NCBI RefSeq assembly: GCF_000383595.1
Contig: NZ_KB911581.1
Span: 4,310,496-4,374,495, forward strand
Direction: 5' to 3'
Length of the DNA stretch: 64,000 nucleotides
Origin: Streptomyces bottropensis ATCC 25435
GTDB taxonomy: Bacteria > Actinomycetota > Actinomycetes > Streptomycetales > Streptomycetaceae
This document shows, piece by piece, positions 16,353 through 25,140 of this stretch; within the stretch, counting starts at the first letter, position 1, and each line of letters starts with the position of its first letter. The notes below the pieces were generated by a model. It was not told where the DNA came from. It did no database searches and saw only the letters and a list, made by a program, of their open reading frames with translations. Made by a program: the position numbers and the translations under genes.

Positions 16353-17705
16353 TCAGCGCCGGCCGGTGTGGGCCGCCGTCATGAGCGACTCCCAGTCGGG
16401 GAGCTTGACCACACCTCTGCCCAGCGAGGCCCCGAGCGCCGCCTCGGCACGCTCGATCGCCTGCCAGCCCCACCACTCGACCGGCTCGCACCCCTCCGCG
16501 CGCAGGGCCGCCACCGGGTCGTCCGGCACGCGCCTGGACGCCAGCTCCGGCGCGTCCAGCAGGAGCGATGTCACCGTCTCCTTGGCACAGGGGCGGTTGG
16601 TGCCGATCACTCCGGTGGGGCCGCGCTTGATCCAGCCGGCCACGTACTCGCCGGGAGAGGGCCGGCCGTCGCGCAGCACGCGCCCGGCGCTGTGCGGGAC
16701 CGTGCCGCCGGCCGGGTCGAAGGGGAGGCCGTCGAGGGGGACGCCCCGGTAGCCGACCGAGCGCAGGACCAACTGTGCCTCGACCTCCTCGTAGCGGCCG
16801 GTGCCGGTCAGGCCGCCGTGAGCGTCGGGTTCGGTGCGCTCCAGGCGTACGCCGCAGACCCGGTCGCCGTCGGCGAGGATCTCCACGGGGCGCAGGAAGA
16901 AGCGCAGCCGGATGCGGCGACGGCCGTAGGGGGCCGGCGCGGTGGCCCAGCCACGCAGGACCTCCACGTTGCGGCGCCGGGCGGCGGGGAGGGACGAGGG
17001 GTCGACGTAGTCCGGGTCCAGCTCCAGCTCGGCCGGGTTGACGTCGACCCGGGTGTCCGGGAGGGTGCTCAGCTCGCGCAGCTCCTTGGTGGTGAAGCGG
17101 GCGTGCGAGGGGCCCCGGCGGCCCACCATGTGGACGCGGGTGACCTCGCTGGCGGCGAGGGAGGCCAGCGCGGCCTGCGGCATGTCGGTGGGGCTCAGCT
17201 CGGTCGCGCCGCGCGCCAGCATGCGGGTGACGTCCACCGCGACGTTCCCGACGCCGATGACCACGGCCGTCCGCGCGCCGAGGGCGGGTCCGTCGAACGC
17301 GCAGGCCGTCGCGTCCGGATGGGCGCTGTACCAGGAGACGAACTCGGTGGCCGACCAACTGCCGCGCAACTCCTCGCCCGGGATGCCGAGCCGACGGTCG
17401 GCGGCGGCGCCCACGCAGTACACGACCGCGTGGTACAGCTCCCGCAGCCGGGCGGCACCCACTCCGTCCGAGCCCACCCGGACACCGCCGAGGAAACGCA
17501 CCCGCTCGTGCTCCAGCACGGCACGCAGGTTGTTCTGCAGCGACTTGATCTTCTCGTGGTCCGGCGCGACCCCGTAGCGCACCAGGCCGTACGGGCACGG
17601 CAGCCGGTCCAGTACGTCGACGAGCACGTCCGGGTCCTGCTGGACGAGGCTCTGGGCGGTGTAGCACCCGCTCGGCCCCGATCCGACGACGGCGACACGT
17701 AGCAC
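16353..17705 (-). CDS. fprA: Ferredoxin-NADP reductase, FprA / adrenodoxin-reductase type
   Basis: 450 residues. FAD Rossmann motif VVGSGPSGCYTAQSL at the N-terminus, PYGLVRYGVAPDHEKIK segment, NADP domain GVGNVAVDVTRML, VGRRGPSHARFTTKEL and C-terminal GWIKRGPTGVIGTNRPCAKET. These match actinobacterial FprA, which moves electrons between NADPH and ferredoxins, often for cytochromes P450. No ferredoxin or P450 is adjacent. ATG at 17705; AAGGAG lies upstream. Divergent from the DUF6214 gene. Confidence 0.93.
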   Translation of the reverse strand: MLRVAVVGSGPSGCYTAQSLVQQDPDVLVDVLDRLPCPYGLVRYGVAPDHEKIKSLQNNLRAVLEHERVRFLGGVRVGSDGVGAARLRELYHAVVYCVGAAADRRLGIPGEELRGSWSATEFVSWYSAHPDATACAFDGPALGARTAVVIGVGNVAVDVTRMLARGATELSPTDMPQAALASLAASEVTRVHMVGRRGPSHARFTTKELRELSTLPDTRVDVNPAELELDPDYVDPSSLPAARRRNVEVLRGWATAPAPYGRRRIRLRFFLRPVEILADGDRVCGVRLERTEPDAHGGLTGTGRYEEVEAQLVLRSVGYRGVPLDGLPFDPAGGTVPHSAGRVLRDGRPSPGEYVAGWIKRGPTGVIGTNRPCAKETVTSLLLDAPELASRRVPDDPVAALRAEGCEPVEWWGWQAIERAEAALGASLGRGVVKLPDWESLMTAAHTGRR

Positions 17706-17931
17706 GGCGGAACTCCTTTGCGCGAGGAGATCGCTGGTGTCTCCAGGATGGCACCGCGGCGCCCGCCGGGGGAGGGGCGCGGACGTGAGGCAGGGGTGCT
17801 GCGCCGTAGGGGTGCCGTGCGCCCCCGGTACGCGTGCCTATTCGCAGAGAATGTGATCATGCGCTTACGTTGCGTATGTGCTGGAAGCATCCTTTCTCAA
17901 TCTTTCCGACCGCCACTGGCAGGACGGCGCC

Positions 17932-18408
17932 ATGAGCGTGCGGCCCGCCTGGGAGGTGCAGGAGCATGACGGAGCCACGGCATGGTTCAACGCGCGGCTG
18001 GCCTTCCCGGACGGCGCCGCGGTGGAGGTGCTCGCCGTGGTCTGCGAGGGCCGGCTGTCCCTGGAGGACGTGCGCGCCCAGCCGCCGCTGTCCCTGGACG
18101 ACCTGACGGAGCTGGCGGACTGGATCGAGGGCCCGCTGTTCGAGGCGTGCGGCACCACGCCCGAGTACCCCGAGGAGGAGCTGCCGGGGACGGCGCACGG
18201 ATCCGGGCGGCGGGCCAGGCCCGCGTGGCCGCGCGGGGTGGAGGGGCGGCGGCTGGTGGCCGAGGAGTACCTCGCGGCACAGCGGTCCGGCCACGACCCG
18301 GTCCTCGCCGTGATGTGCGCGACCGGGCACAGCCGCCGCAAGTCGCTCCGGCTGATCGCCGGGGCGCGCGACGAGGGCCTGCTCGGCCCCCGCCACGCCC
18401 GGCGCTGA
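17932..18408 (+). CDS. DUF6214 family protein
   Basis: 158 residues, no signal peptide or membrane helix. N-terminal half resembles a small alpha/beta domain (SVRPAWEVQEHDGATAWFNARLAFPDGAAVEVLAVV) with an acidic LEDVRAQPPLSLDDLTELADWIEGPL stretch. The C-terminal third is basic and helical (SRRKSLRLIAGARDEGLL) and could bind nucleic acid. I recognise it as a Streptomyces DUF6214 protein; function unknown. ATG at 17932 with AGGA 7 nt upstream is preferred to an in-frame GTG at 17878, which has no ribosome site. Confidence 0.78.
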   Translation: MSVRPAWEVQEHDGATAWFNARLAFPDGAAVEVLAVVCEGRLSLEDVRAQPPLSLDDLTELADWIEGPLFEACGTTPEYPEEELPGTAHGSGRRARPAWPRGVEGRRLVAEEYLAAQRSGHDPVLAVMCATGHSRRKSLRLIAGARDEGLLGPRHARR

Positions 18409-18420
18409 GCAGGCCGCCGG

Positions 18421-19086
18421 CTACGTCGTCAGGTCGCGCATGCGGCTGATCTCCGTGGCCTGCTGGGCGATGACGTCGTCGGCCATCTCCTCGACCAGGA
18501 TGTTGTTGCCCTGTGCCTTCACGTCCGTGGCCATGGTGATCGCCCCCTCGTGATGAGTGATCATCAGCTTCAGGAAGAGCCGGTCGAACTTCGCCCCGTC
18601 GAGGGAACCGAGTTCCTTCATCTGGGCCTCGGTCGCCATACCGGGCATGGCCTCGTGGTCGTGCGAAGTCTCGTGCTCGTCACCGTCGTTGACCTTCAGC
18701 CACCCCTCCATGGCCTCGATCTCGGGCTTCTGGGCGGCCGAGATGCGTTCGGCGATCCGCTTCACCTGGGTCGACTTCGCGTGGTCGGGGGCGAGTTCGG
18801 TCATCTCCAGCGCCTGGGTGTGGTGCACGATCATCATGCGCGCGTAGTCGAAGTCCGCGGAATTCGGAGTGTCATCCTCCGCTCGCTGCTTCTCAACTTC
18901 TTCCGGCGAAAGGGTTTGAGCCGCCTCACCCGGTTTTCCGGGGGCGATCACCGCAGGTCCGCTCGACCGGGCGGAACCGCCGTCGGGGTCCGCCCCGGAC
19001 CCCGAGTCGCAGCCCGCGAGCGCCAGGAGAACGGCCGTCAGTGAGGCCGTGACCAGCGGCGCGCGGGGTGGGCGGCGAACGAGCAC
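18421..19086 (-). CDS. DUF305 lipoprotein
   Basis: 221 residues from GTG at 19086 (AGGAGGT upstream). Signal sequence with lipobox LALAGC (Cys 26), then a low-complexity Gly/Ser linker and a DUF305 domain with the repeated histidine motifs: DFDYARMMIVHHTQALEM in the first half and FDRLFLKLMITHHEGAITMA in the second. DUF305 proteins are ferritin-like four-helix bundles, often near copper genes. Here it is lipid-anchored on the outer face of the membrane. It is divergent from an LVIVD-repeat gene. Confidence 0.9.
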   Translation of the reverse strand: MLVRRPPRAPLVTASLTAVLLALAGCDSGSGADPDGGSARSSGPAVIAPGKPGEAAQTLSPEEVEKQRAEDDTPNSADFDYARMMIVHHTQALEMTELAPDHAKSTQVKRIAERISAAQKPEIEAMEGWLKVNDGDEHETSHDHEAMPGMATEAQMKELGSLDGAKFDRLFLKLMITHHEGAITMATDVKAQGNNILVEEMADDVIAQQATEISRMRDLTT

Positions 19087-19158
19087 AGTGACCTCCTGGG
19101 GCACGGCAACGGGTGTACGCCTCTTGAGTGTTGACGAACTTTCCTCACACGCTTTCAC

Positions 19159-19171
19159 TGATCGGTGATCA
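19159..19171. promoter_or_regulatory. Palindrome between DUF305 and LVIVD genes
   Basis: TGATC-GGT-GATCA, perfect 5-bp arms, near the middle of the 194-bp divergent promoter region. This region is also AT-rich compared with its flanks. It could be a shared operator for both genes; the regulator is unknown. Confidence 0.4.
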
Positions 19172-19280
19172 AATTTGTTCGTTACAAGTACATTGCCGCC
19201 TGTTGATCTGTGCATGATGAAGACGATACTTCGGAGGAGCCTGAACCGTTCGACTGCGAACGGCTACACGGGAGGACACA

Positions 19281-20786
19281 GTGACCCTGTTGAACAACCT
19301 TCGGACGCGGCGCAGACGTCTGGGGGTCGCCGCGACGGCGGCCGGTCTCCTGGCCGCGTTACTCACCGCCGGACCGGCGGCCGCGACTCCTGACCCCGGG
19401 GACGCGCCCGCCGTGCGGGAGAAGGTCTCCAAGAGCGACGCCGCCGAGGCGCGGGCGGCGATAGCCGCCGGCGAGATACCCGGCCAGGACGAGATCGTCC
19501 ACTCCGCCAACATGCAGCACCTGACCAACATCCCCAAGGAGGCGCTGCCGGGCACCAACTCGGACCTCGCCTTCCAGGGCAAGTACGCCTTCGCCGGCAA
19601 CTACGACGGCTTCCGGGTCTTCGACATCAGCGACCCGAAGGCGCCGAAGACCGTCGCCCAGGTGCTGTGCCCGGGCTCGCAGAACGACATCTCCGTCTCC
19701 GGCGACCTGCTGTTCCTGTCCACCGACTCCTCGCGCAGCGACAACTCCTGCAACAGCACCACGCAGCCCGCGACCGAGAAGTCGTCGTGGGAGGGCATGA
19801 AGATCTTCGACATCAGCGACAAGGCGCACCCGAAGTACGTCGCCGCCGTCGAGACGTCCTGCGGCTCGCACACCCACACGCTGGTGCCCGACGGCAAGAA
19901 CGTCTACGTCTACGTCTCCTCGTACTCGCCGAGCGCCGCGTTCCCCGACTGCCAGCCTCCGCACGACGGCATCTCGGTCATCAAGGTGTCCCGCAAGCAC
20001 CCGGAGCGGGCGAAGGTGGTCGGCTTCCCGGTCCTGTTCCCCGGTGAGGGTGCGGACGGCGGCGGCAACCCCGGTTCGCCCACGAACCCCGGTGTCTCCA
20101 AGACCACCGGCTGTCACGACATCACGGTGCTGCCGTCGAAGGACCTGGCGGCCGGCGCGTGCATGGGTGACGGCATCCTGTTCTCCATCAAGAACCCGAA
20201 GAAGCCGAAGGTCATCGACCGCGTCCAGGACAACGTGAACTTCGCGTTCTGGCACTCGGCCACCTTCAACCAGGACGCCGACAAGGTCGTCTTCACCGAC
20301 GAGCTGGGCGGCGGCGGCGCGGCCACCTGCAACGCGGCGATCGGACCGAACCGGGGCGCCGACGGCATCTACGAGATCACCGGCAAGGGCGACGAGCGCA
20401 AGCTCGTCTTCAAGAGCTACTACAAGATCCCCCGCCACCAGGCGGACACCGAGAACTGCGTCGCCCACAACGGCTCGCTGATCCCGGTCGAGGGCAAGGA
20501 CATCATGGTCCAGGCGTGGTACCAGGGCGGCATCTCCGTCTGGGACTTCACCGACTCCGCCAAGCCCGAGGAGATCGCCTACTTCGAGCGTGGCCCCATC
20601 TCCACCAGCACCCTGGTGGGCGGCGGCTCGTGGTCGGCGTACTACTACAACGGTTACATCTACTCGAACGACCTGGTGAAGGGCTTCGACGTCCTGAAGC
20701 TCGACGACCCGCGGACGAACCCTGCCCAGAAGGTCGGCATGTCCGAGCTCAACGTGCAGACGCAGCCGGACTACTTCGCCCGGTAG
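19281..20786 (+). CDS. Secreted LVIVD-repeat beta-propeller protein
   Basis: 501 residues from a GTG after GGGAGGA. Signal peptide ends at AAATPDP (residue 36). The rest is a propeller of LVIVD-type repeats: GFRVFDISDPKAPKTV, GMKIFDISDKAHPKYV, GISVIKVSRKHPERAK, ILFSIKNPKKPKVI, GISVWDFTDSAKPEE, GFDVLKLDDPRTNP. Multiple cysteines suggest disulfides. Function unknown. The pairing of an LVIVD protein with a DUF305 lipoprotein suggests the two work together at the cell surface. Confidence 0.88.
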   Translation: MTLLNNLRTRRRRLGVAATAAGLLAALLTAGPAAATPDPGDAPAVREKVSKSDAAEARAAIAAGEIPGQDEIVHSANMQHLTNIPKEALPGTNSDLAFQGKYAFAGNYDGFRVFDISDPKAPKTVAQVLCPGSQNDISVSGDLLFLSTDSSRSDNSCNSTTQPATEKSSWEGMKIFDISDKAHPKYVAAVETSCGSHTHTLVPDGKNVYVYVSSYSPSAAFPDCQPPHDGISVIKVSRKHPERAKVVGFPVLFPGEGADGGGNPGSPTNPGVSKTTGCHDITVLPSKDLAAGACMGDGILFSIKNPKKPKVIDRVQDNVNFAFWHSATFNQDADKVVFTDELGGGGAATCNAAIGPNRGADGIYEITGKGDERKLVFKSYYKIPRHQADTENCVAHNGSLIPVEGKDIMVQAWYQGGISVWDFTDSAKPEEIAYFERGPISTSTLVGGGSWSAYYYNGYIYSNDLVKGFDVLKLDDPRTNPAQKVGMSELNVQTQPDYFAR

Positions 20787-20814
20787 AAGCACCGCGACGG
20801 ATCTGCCGTCATCC

Positions 20815-20846
20815 GTCCCGCCGGGCCCTTCGGGGACCGGCGGGAC
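20815..20846 (+). terminator. Terminator after LVIVD gene
   Basis: GTCCCGCCGG (20815-20824) and its exact complement (20837-20846) enclose GCCC-TTCG-type loop sequence. It begins 29 nt after the LVIVD stop. The rest of the gap to 21125 holds no gene that I can support. Confidence 0.8.
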
Positions 20847-21125
20847 ACCGCGTTGCAGGTGTGGCCCCCGACCGACCGGGGTGCCGTGCGAGGACATCCC
20901 GCGACTCCCGCGACTCCCGCGTCGGCCCACGGCCGGCGAACTATACTCGGCGCTTCCGGGTGGCGACCCGGTGTGCCGCCGCCCGGACGTCGTTCGTCCC
21001 GGGCCGCACGGGGGACGGTCCGGGACGGACGTCCGGCGGTGGTGCCCCAGCCGGCCGGTGAACAGCCCGTGGGTGCAGGGGACCCGGCCGTCCGGCCCGC
21101 TCGGGCGACGGGGCCCGACGGCCCC

Positions 21126-21824
21126 TCAGCCCACCAGATCCAGCACCGGCCGCAGCCCGTCCGGCCGTGCGGAGGCGGGCAGATGGTCGACGAAGTGCAC
21201 CGCGCATCCCAGAGCCGCCGCACCGCCGTCGGCCCGCCGGTCGTCGCCCACCATCAACGTCTTCCGCGCGTCCACGCCGAGCGCCTCGCAGGCGAGCGCG
21301 AACAGCCGGGGATCCGGCTTCTGGACGCCGTGTTCGTACGACAGCGCGTACGCGCCGACGTACGCGTGGAGGCCGTGCGCCCGGAAGACCGGCCGCGGAT
21401 CCCAGCCGATGTTGCTCACCACCCCGACGGCGATCCCGCGTTCCCGCAGGGTGGCGAGGACCTCGGCGGCGTCCGGGTAGGGGCTCCACGCCGACGGCGT
21501 CATATGGCGGTCGTACAGCGCGTCGTGGAGCGCCGGGTCGGGAAGTGCCACCCGGCGGGAGAGAGCCGTGTAGGCGGCCCGGTGCTGCTCGGCGCTCCGG
21601 TCCCGCGCCGCCCACAGCTCACCCGGCCCGCCCGTCGGCGGCTCCGCCGGATACGCCCCGCCCGGCAGCGCGCCGGCCCGCTCCAGGGCCTCGGCCGCCC
21701 GGAGCGACTCCGACTCGGGCAGGACGATTCCGGCGTCCCTCAGGACCGCACGGAGCCAGGACTCGGTGGACTCCGCACGGAAGAGAGTTCCGGAGAAGTC
21801 GAACAGCACCCCTTCGAGCGTCAT
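21126..21824 (-). CDS. HAD-like hydrolase
   Basis: 232 residues. HAD motif I is altered: VLFDFSGTLFRAES (D-F-S-G-T rather than D-x-D-G-T; the usual second Asp is Ser), motif II VGVVSNIGW, motif III YEHGVQKPDPRLF (Lys) and motif IV TLMVGDDRRADGGAAALG. The helical cap lies between motifs I and II. The D-F-S-G-T form occurs in some HAD hydrolases that keep phosphatase activity. Substrate unknown. It is followed on the same strand by other genes but is separated from PAP2 by only 32 nt, so the two phosphatase genes may share a transcript. Confidence 0.88.
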   Translation of the reverse strand: MTLEGVLFDFSGTLFRAESTESWLRAVLRDAGIVLPESESLRAAEALERAGALPGGAYPAEPPTGGPGELWAARDRSAEQHRAAYTALSRRVALPDPALHDALYDRHMTPSAWSPYPDAAEVLATLRERGIAVGVVSNIGWDPRPVFRAHGLHAYVGAYALSYEHGVQKPDPRLFALACEALGVDARKTLMVGDDRRADGGAAALGCAVHFVDHLPASARPDGLRPVLDLVG

Positions 21825-21856
21825 GCCGCCGATCCTTCGTGCCCGCTCGCAGCCGG

Positions 21857-22540
21857 TCAAGTGCGCCTCGGGGCCCTCCACCTCTCGTACGTCAGCACCG
21901 CCAGCGCGATCGTCAGGCCGCCCAGGAGCCAGCCGCCCAGCACGTCCGACGCCCAGTGCACGCCCAGCCAGATCCGGCTCAGTCCGACACCGACGACGCA
22001 GACCACGGCCACCGCCACGGCGGTCCGCATGACGACGCGGCCGGCGCCGTAGCGGTGCAGGAGCCACACCAGCAGTCCGAGGACGACCGTGGCCGTCATG
22101 GCGTGGCCCGACGGGTACGCCGCGTAGTGGGCGGAGTCGACGGGGTCGGGCCACGCGGGCCGCTCCCGGCCCACGGCCGCCTTCAGCCCCTGCTGCAGCG
22201 CCGTCCCCACCGCGCACGTGATGCCCAGCCAGAGGGCGAGCCACCATTCCCGGTGGCGCCACACCAGCCAGACCGCGACGGCCGCGACCAGCAGACGCAT
22301 CGTCACCGGGTCCCAGACCCAGTCCGTGAGGATGCGGAACGCCTGGGTGAGGACGGGGTCCGCTACAGCCCAGCCGTGGGTGGTGTTCGCGATGCTCTCG
22401 TCCAGCGACATGAGCGGCGCCCAGGAGATCGCGACCAGGACGAGCAGCAGGACGGAGGAGGCCGCGAAGGCCGCGGCGGCGCGGACGGTGCGGGTGGCCG
22501 GCGGCCGGTGGGGCGGCGCGTCGACGGTGGGGGTGTGCAT
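21857..22540 (-). CDS. PAP2-family membrane phosphatase
   Basis: 227 residues with about six membrane helices. Phosphatase signature in three parts: KAAVGRERP, AYPSGHAMTATVV (SGH) and GLSRIWLGVHWASDVLGG (SRxxxGxHxxxD). Probable role is dephosphorylation of a lipid pyrophosphate such as undecaprenyl-PP or a phosphatidate, with the active site facing outside. ATG at 22540 lacks a strong ribosome site; the open frame extends further upstream. Neighbouring HAD gene is 32 nt downstream. Confidence 0.9.
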   Translation of the reverse strand: MHTPTVDAPPHRPPATRTVRAAAAFAASSVLLLVLVAISWAPLMSLDESIANTTHGWAVADPVLTQAFRILTDWVWDPVTMRLLVAAVAVWLVWRHREWWLALWLGITCAVGTALQQGLKAAVGRERPAWPDPVDSAHYAAYPSGHAMTATVVLGLLVWLLHRYGAGRVVMRTAVAVAVVCVVGVGLSRIWLGVHWASDVLGGWLLGGLTIALAVLTYERWRAPRRT

Positions 22541-22674
22541 ACAGCGATCCTGACCGACTCCCGGGGGCCGAGGCCAACGCCGGGGCGTGAGATCACTGTC
22601 ACGCGGCGCGTCCGGAGCAAAGCCGTCGCGTCGCACGTTGTCCTTGGGCTGCTCTTTATCCCCTCTTTGCCATG

Positions 22675-23616
22675 TCACGACCTACCGAGTGCCCGCAAAG
22701 CGGGAACGAAAGCCACCAGCACGGGTACGACCGGCACCAGCGCGGCGTACGCGGTCAACCGCAGCCGACGCGCCGGGGTGAGACGCCGCGGGGGAGCCAG
22801 CAACCGGTCGACCCGCCGCGGCACATGGTCCTGCGGCGTCGGACAGGGCCCGAACACGCCCCGGTCCTCGTTGAGGCCGACGAGGGCGAGGGCGATGGTG
22901 AGGCGGCCGTGGCGCCGGGAGGCGGTGTCGTCGGCGGCGAGTTCGACCAGCCGGTGCATCTCGTCCCGGAACGCGGCGAACACCGGCACCCGCGGGAAGC
23001 CGCCCGCGAGCGCCGCCGCACAGTGCAGCAGCCAGTGGTGCCGCGCCCGCGCATGCCCCTGCTCATGGGCCACCACCGCGTCCACCTGCCGTTCCTCCAG
23101 TCGGCGCAACGCCGCCGTGGTGATGACCAGTCGGGGCGCGGCACCGGGCAGCCACCAGGCGTCCGGCCGCTCGCCCTCCACCACCACGAGCCGGTCGCCG
23201 TCCGGCTCCTCACCGGGCAACAAGGGTGCGCGCAGGCGGAGTTCGGCATGACGCCGGTGCCGCTGCCGCCGGGCCCGGACGATCTCGCGGACCAGCATCG
23301 CCCCGGTCCACAGCCCGCCGCAGGCGAGCGCCACGGCGGTGCCGACGGCCCAGCGGCCCCCGCCGCCCAGCGCGTAGGCCTCCACGACCCCGTCCGGCGC
23401 CGGCGCGAACACCCGCCCGCGCACCGCGGCCCAGGCGGCCGCCGCACTCAGGGCCATCGCCAGCACGCAGCACAGCAGCACGGCCGCCACCACGCACTGC
23501 CACACCCACAGGGCGACCACCGGTTCACGGTCCGGCCAGTCGGCGCGGGCCAGCAGCCGCGGGGCGACGACGGCGGTCAGGGCGCCGAGCAGCAACAACG
23601 CCGCGGGGACCATCAT
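22675..23616 (-). CDS. M56-family membrane metalloprotease (BlaR1-like)
   Basis: 313 residues. Two N-terminal membrane helices, a third near residues 90-110, then a cytoplasmic zinc-protease domain with HEQGH at 184-188 and a downstream ELAADDTASRRHG glutamate motif, and a last hydrophobic segment (LTAYAALVPVVPVLVAFVPAL) at the C-terminus. This is the BlaR1/MecR1 M56 topology without an external penicillin-binding sensor domain. Usually such genes sit next to a BlaI repressor; none is adjacent here. Its partner on the same strand is the DUF5134 protein. Confidence 0.9.
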   Translation of the reverse strand: MMVPAALLLLGALTAVVAPRLLARADWPDREPVVALWVWQCVVAAVLLCCVLAMALSAAAAWAAVRGRVFAPAPDGVVEAYALGGGGRWAVGTAVALACGGLWTGAMLVREIVRARRQRHRRHAELRLRAPLLPGEEPDGDRLVVVEGERPDAWWLPGAAPRLVITTAALRRLEERQVDAVVAHEQGHARARHHWLLHCAAALAGGFPRVPVFAAFRDEMHRLVELAADDTASRRHGRLTIALALVGLNEDRGVFGPCPTPQDHVPRRVDRLLAPPRRLTPARRLRLTAYAALVPVVPVLVAFVPALRALGRS

Positions 23617-23741
23617 GAGGCGCAGCCTATGAGCGGTCCGGTGCACGGCGACACGGGCTGCGCCACCGAAGTGACGCAGCCCACGGCCGGATACGGCCCA
23701 CGACCGGACGAACCGCTGTCCCCCCGGGCCGTCGACGCCGC

Positions 23742-24296
23742 TCAGAGCGCCAGCAGCATCGCGAACATCCCGATGCCCATGGACAGTCGGCAGGCCCGCG
23801 CCAGCTCCGGCCGGTCGCCCCAGCCCAGGGCCCCCGGTGCCCCGGCCCGCGCTCCCGCCGCCGCGGGCACCGGCATGAGCCGCAGGCCCGCCCACAGCAC
23901 GTAGCCGGCGAAGTACACCAGCAGCACCCCGGTCACCAGGGGCAGGCCCGCACCGCCGTGGCCCGCGCCCGGCGCGGCGACCATCACCCCGGCCATGTAG
24001 ACCATCGCCAGCGCGCCCACCAGATGATGCAGATGGTGCGCGCTCGCGCGGGCCGACCACAGCGCGCGCACCGCCGCCGCGCCGAACACGACCGCATGGG
24101 CGAGCCAGGCCCAGCGCGGCGGTGCCACGACCGCCGCGGGCACGGCCATCGCGGCCATGCCGAACCCCATCAGCGCCTCGCCCCCCGCGGCCAGGCGCTG
24201 CTCCTCGACGGCACTGCGCATCCGCAGCAGGCAGTACCCCCCGGTCACCGCGCACAGCGCGACCAGCAGCCAGCCGGACGACACCGGTCCGTGCAC
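23742..24296 (-). CDS. DUF5134 integral membrane protein
   Basis: 184 residues, nearly all membrane: five to six hydrophobic segments with conserved histidines (SAHHLHHLVGALAMVYMAG) that could bind metal. This fits the actinobacterial DUF5134 family, function unknown. Two consecutive GTG codons could start it; the one at 24296 is better spaced from GGGGGAGG. It lies upstream of the M56 protease gene with a 125-nt gap on the same strand. Confidence 0.78.
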   Translation of the reverse strand: MHGPVSSGWLLVALCAVTGGYCLLRMRSAVEEQRLAAGGEALMGFGMAAMAVPAAVVAPPRWAWLAHAVVFGAAAVRALWSARASAHHLHHLVGALAMVYMAGVMVAAPGAGHGGAGLPLVTGVLLVYFAGYVLWAGLRLMPVPAAAGARAGAPGALGWGDRPELARACRLSMGIGMFAMLLAL

Positions 24297-24591
24297 CACG
24301 CACCTCCCCCTTCGACGACGTCGGTCCGTGCTGGGAGCGAGGTCGGACAGTCGGTCAGGGCATGCCCGGGCCCGATGGCGCGCATACGAGCGCAAGGGTG
24401 TACGCGGGGGAGCGCGCGGGGGTGCGGCGCCGGGACGGGCCGTCGGCCGCCCGCACCGGTACCGCGATCGGCGAATGGGGGCGACGCGCCCGGCCCACGG
24501 GGCGGGTGACACCCGCCGAGCAGGCCGGACACCGTACGCTCGCGGCGACGGCAGGACGGCACCGGTTCCAGTCAGCGGAGGGCGCACGGGC

Positions 24592-25140
24592 ATGACGGCA
24601 GGCGACGGACGGTCGGCGGCGGGCCGCGGCGCGGCACTCGGGGACACGGTCTCCAAGATGGTGCGCCAGTGGCAGACGGTCCATCCCGGGCTCGACACGG
24701 CACCGATGGAGATCATCGGCCGTGTCAACCGCTGCGCCGCGCTCCTGCAACAGGCCGAGGACGCGCCCCTGCGCGGCGCCGGCCTCACCCGCCCCGAGTT
24801 CGACGTCCTCGGCACCCTGCGCCGCACCGGCCACGAGCTGACCCCCAGCGAGATCGCCCGCGAGACCTACGCCTCCGGCGCCGCCGTCACCAAACGCCTC
24901 AAGCTGCTCACCGAACGCGAACTGGTCGAGCGCCGTGGTGACGCCCGGGACCGCCGCGTCGCCCACGTCCGTCTCACCGAGGCCGGCCGCGACCTCGTGG
25001 ACAGCGTCATGCCCGAGCAGCTCGCCTACGAGGAGGCCGTGCTCTCCGGCGTCGACACCGAAGGCCGCCGCGAACTCTCCGTACTGCTGGGCGAGTTGCT
25101 GATCCAGCTAGAGGGCCGGCTGGGCCTGCCGCGCGCCTAG
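24592..25140 (+). CDS. MarR-family transcriptional regulator
   Basis: 182 residues. MarR winged helix core: GLTRPEFDVLGTLRRTGHELTPSEIARET, recognition helix in SGAAVTKRLKLLTERELVERRGDARDRR (the DxRxxR wing) and a C-terminal dimer helix. ATG at 24592 after GGAGG. Its TAG stop shares a CTAG with the stop of the convergent VOC gene, a 4-nt overlap. The target and ligand are unknown. Confidence 0.92.
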   Translation: MTAGDGRSAAGRGAALGDTVSKMVRQWQTVHPGLDTAPMEIIGRVNRCAALLQQAEDAPLRGAGLTRPEFDVLGTLRRTGHELTPSEIARETYASGAAVTKRLKLLTERELVERRGDARDRRVAHVRLTEAGRDLVDSVMPEQLAYEEAVLSGVDTEGRRELSVLLGELLIQLEGRLGLPRA

